Program-made: the position numbers and the translations under genes
In this document: positions 6,776 to 7,832 of the stretch, piece after piece
How the letters are laid out: every line of letters starts with the position of its first letter
Position numbering within the stretch: position 1 is the first letter of the stretch
Assembly: GCA_029880775.1 (NCBI GenBank)
Contig: JAOUNV010000064.1
Location: 1 to 7,832, forward strand
Direction: 5' to 3'
Origin: Nitrospinota bacterium
GTDB lineage: Bacteria > Nitrospinota_A > UBA7883
DNA length: 7,832 nucleotides
The notes under the pieces: model-generated
What the model was told of the DNA's origin: nothing
The model's database searches: none
Seen by the model: only the letters and a program-made list of their open reading frames with translations

Positions 6776-7342
6776 ATGAAAAAGTTAGCATTGGCCCTGG
6801 TGATTACTGTGGCGATTTCCGGCATAAGCGGATGCGGCAGCAGTGATGAAGGTATTGACGCCACCAAGGTGCAAGGTATATGGCAGGTGGATCACATACT
6901 TAAGACCAGTTGCGGTGGAATTGGTTTTCAGGATTGGGCGAAAGAACGGGAGGTTAAGGCCATTGGTAAGGACAATCTCTCAATTCGCAACTTGGGTGGT
7001 GGAACGGCGCTTACCGCAGCTGTGTCCAAGACAAGCGATGGAGGGCTAGAATGGGTCAAGCAGTATCAGTACGATTCTGGCTATTATTGCAAGGGCTCCG
7101 GAGATCGGGTGACGGTGAACATGACTGTCACTTACAAATTCAACTCGGACAAAAAAACCGGAACCGCCAAGAAAGTAATGGAATTGACCTCCTCCTGTGG
7201 CGGCTGCACTGGTCGGGACAATGGGAGCATGACTCAGTTAAGTTCCACTTCCAGGGAGGGTTCCTTCAGAGCAGAGCCAAAGAGCCTGGATATGGAAGAG
7301 ATCTCCGGGGGGAACGCCGGGGGCGCATTCGCACGGGATTAG
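6776..7342 (+). CDS. Predicted lipoprotein of unknown function
   Basis: I do not recognise the mature protein. The N-terminus is a clear type II signal peptide: Lys2-Lys3, a hydrophobic stretch, then the lipobox ISGC with the lipidated Cys at residue 20, followed by Gly-Ser-Ser. The Ser at the second/third mature position and the Asp-rich start do not settle inner versus outer membrane. The mature part (about 168 residues) begins GIDATKVQGIWQVD, which suggests a small beta-rich domain of the kind that opens with a 'G.W' strand. It carries four further Cys at 46, 105, 141 and 144, two of them in SSCGGCTG, so disulfides or a metal site are possible. The C-terminal 30 residues are Gly/Ser-rich and probably disordered. 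The start is well supported: GAGGAG at 6764-6769, six bases before the ATG. It is followed 52 bases later by a second gene with a similar leader. Confidence 0.8.
   Translation: MKKLALALVITVAISGISGCGSSDEGIDATKVQGIWQVDHILKTSCGGIGFQDWAKEREVKAIGKDNLSIRNLGGGTALTAAVSKTSDGGLEWVKQYQYDSGYYCKGSGDRVTVNMTVTYKFNSDKKTGTAKKVMELTSSCGGCTGRDNGSMTQLSSTSREGSFRAEPKSLDMEEISGGNAGGAFARD
6782..6841 (+). repeat. Lipoprotein leader repeat, copy 1
   Basis: Codons 3-22 of the first lipoprotein. They match 7401-7460 at 48 of 60 bases without gaps (12 of 20 residues), covering the signal peptide, lipobox and the first mature residues. Confidence 0.7.
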
Positions 7343-7394
7343 TTCGAAGGCGCTTTTAAGGTATTATTGATTAACCATAAGGAAGGAGATCGAC

Positions 7395-7817
7395 ATCGGG
7401 AAGCTAACGTTTGCCCTGGTGGTTACTTTAGTGTTTGCCGGCATGAGCGGATGCGGAAGCGAAAGCAAATCCAAAGGTGTCGCCATATTGAAAAACGAAC
7501 TGATATACACCAGCGGCAGAACATTTATCGCGAAGCTGCAGATGGCGGGCATGACTTTGGAGTCATGGACCGGACAATGGTCCTCCGAAGCCTCGTCCGA
7601 GGATTGTGGAGGGCAAAAATCCGGCACGTTGTATCTGGATGGCGAATATTACGGGATACACAGGTTGACCTTTGAGTGCGATAAACGCAACCTCTACAAG
7701 GTGACACTATCTGGTAGTAAAGTCGTCGTTCAATATACTGACGGAGGAGCCGTCAGAGAAGTCTTTGCGGTTAGCGCCCCTGATGTCGGCAAGTTCTCCA
7801 CCTTGTCCGAGCAATAA
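7395..7817 (+). CDS. Predicted second lipoprotein; start codon position reads ATC
   Basis: Function is unknown. Reading from 7395 gives 140 residues with the leader GKLTFALVVTLVFAGMSGC, closely like that of the preceding lipoprotein, and with the lipobox Cys again at exactly position 20. GGAAGGAG (7381-7388) lies six bases before 7395, the same spacing as in the neighbour. However, the codon there is ATC, not ATG. The nearest ordinary start is the GTG at 7419, which would remove the Lys and half of the hydrophobic core, leaving a poor signal peptide. So the gene either uses a rare AUC start, uses GTG with a short leader, or has lost its start. The mature part, with two Cys (71 and 95, counted from 7395), shows no obvious similarity to the first lipoprotein. 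The stop is TAA at 7815-7817. That a coding sequence exists is likely; its start is uncertain. Confidence 0.65.
   Translation: MGKLTFALVVTLVFAGMSGCGSESKSKGVAILKNELIYTSGRTFIAKLQMAGMTLESWTGQWSSEASSEDCGGQKSGTLYLDGEYYGIHRLTFECDKRNLYKVTLSGSKVVVQYTDGGAVREVFAVSAPDVGKFSTLSEQ
7401..7460 (+). repeat. Lipoprotein leader repeat, copy 2
   Basis: Codons 3-22 counted from the ATC at 7395. This is the partner of 6782-6841 (80 percent identical, no gaps); similarity fades after the Gly-Ser that follows the lipobox Cys. Confidence 0.7.
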
Positions 7818-7832
7818 TTCACAGAGCAAACC

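Noticed and set aside
7364..7627. Minus-strand frames opposite both lipoprotein leaders that share similar peptides
   Set aside because: The shared peptides are simply the reverse complement of the duplicated signal-peptide sequence.

Overview
The window looks like chromosomal DNA of a GC-rich, Sec-decoding bacterium. Shine-Dalgarno-like sites precede several genes, one lipoprotein has a clear bacterial lipobox, and the CoA-pyrophosphatase-type Nudix protein and the SelB tail are of bacterial type. I cannot place it in a phylum from sequence alone. Its C1 metabolism is 'archaeal-like': it carries genes for a formylmethanofuran dehydrogenase that appears competent to hold its metal cofactor.

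Layout: (1) 3-830 (+), the C-terminal winged-helix part of the selenocysteine elongation factor SelB, cut by the window edge. (2) 835-880, a long imperfect inverted repeat. (3) 979-1442 (+), a response-regulator receiver domain broken by one apparent frameshift. (4) 1460-2026 (-), a Nudix hydrolase of the CoA pyrophosphatase group. (5) A divergent intergenic region with a sigma70-like promoter pointing right. (6) 2146-6289 (+), a tight operon fwdD-fwdB-fwdA-fwdC. (7) 6290-6775, about 485 bases with no convincing gene but with a near-consensus promoter at its left end. (8) 6776-7817 (+), two small genes for predicted lipoproteins that share a related signal-peptide leader but have dissimilar mature parts.

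The main result is in fwdB. Naive ORF calling splits it at an in-frame UGA (2872-2874). The two halves are in the same frame and together make one 439-residue FwdB/FmdB protein of normal family length. The UGA falls where the family has the Cys or Sec that ligates Mo/W, and is followed by His-Ser-Pro, close to the usual Cys-His-Gly-Pro. Just downstream lies a stem-loop (2889-2925) whose apical part has a bulged U and a GGUGC loop, the layout of a bacterial SECIS element. With selB about 2 kb away, the simplest reading is a bacterial selenoprotein formylmethanofuran dehydrogenase.

How the genes fit together: by homology FwdB plus FwdD form the formate-dehydrogenase-like site (one 4Fe-4S cluster, bis-pyranopterin Mo/W, Sec ligand), FwdA is the dinuclear-metal amidohydrolase that links formate to the C1 carrier, and FwdC is the structural beta-helix subunit. 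SelB would decode the Sec codon of FwdB. Neither the formyltransferase (Ftr/FhcD) nor the polyferredoxin subunits (FwdF/G) are in the window, so the electron partner and the direction of the pathway cannot be read here.
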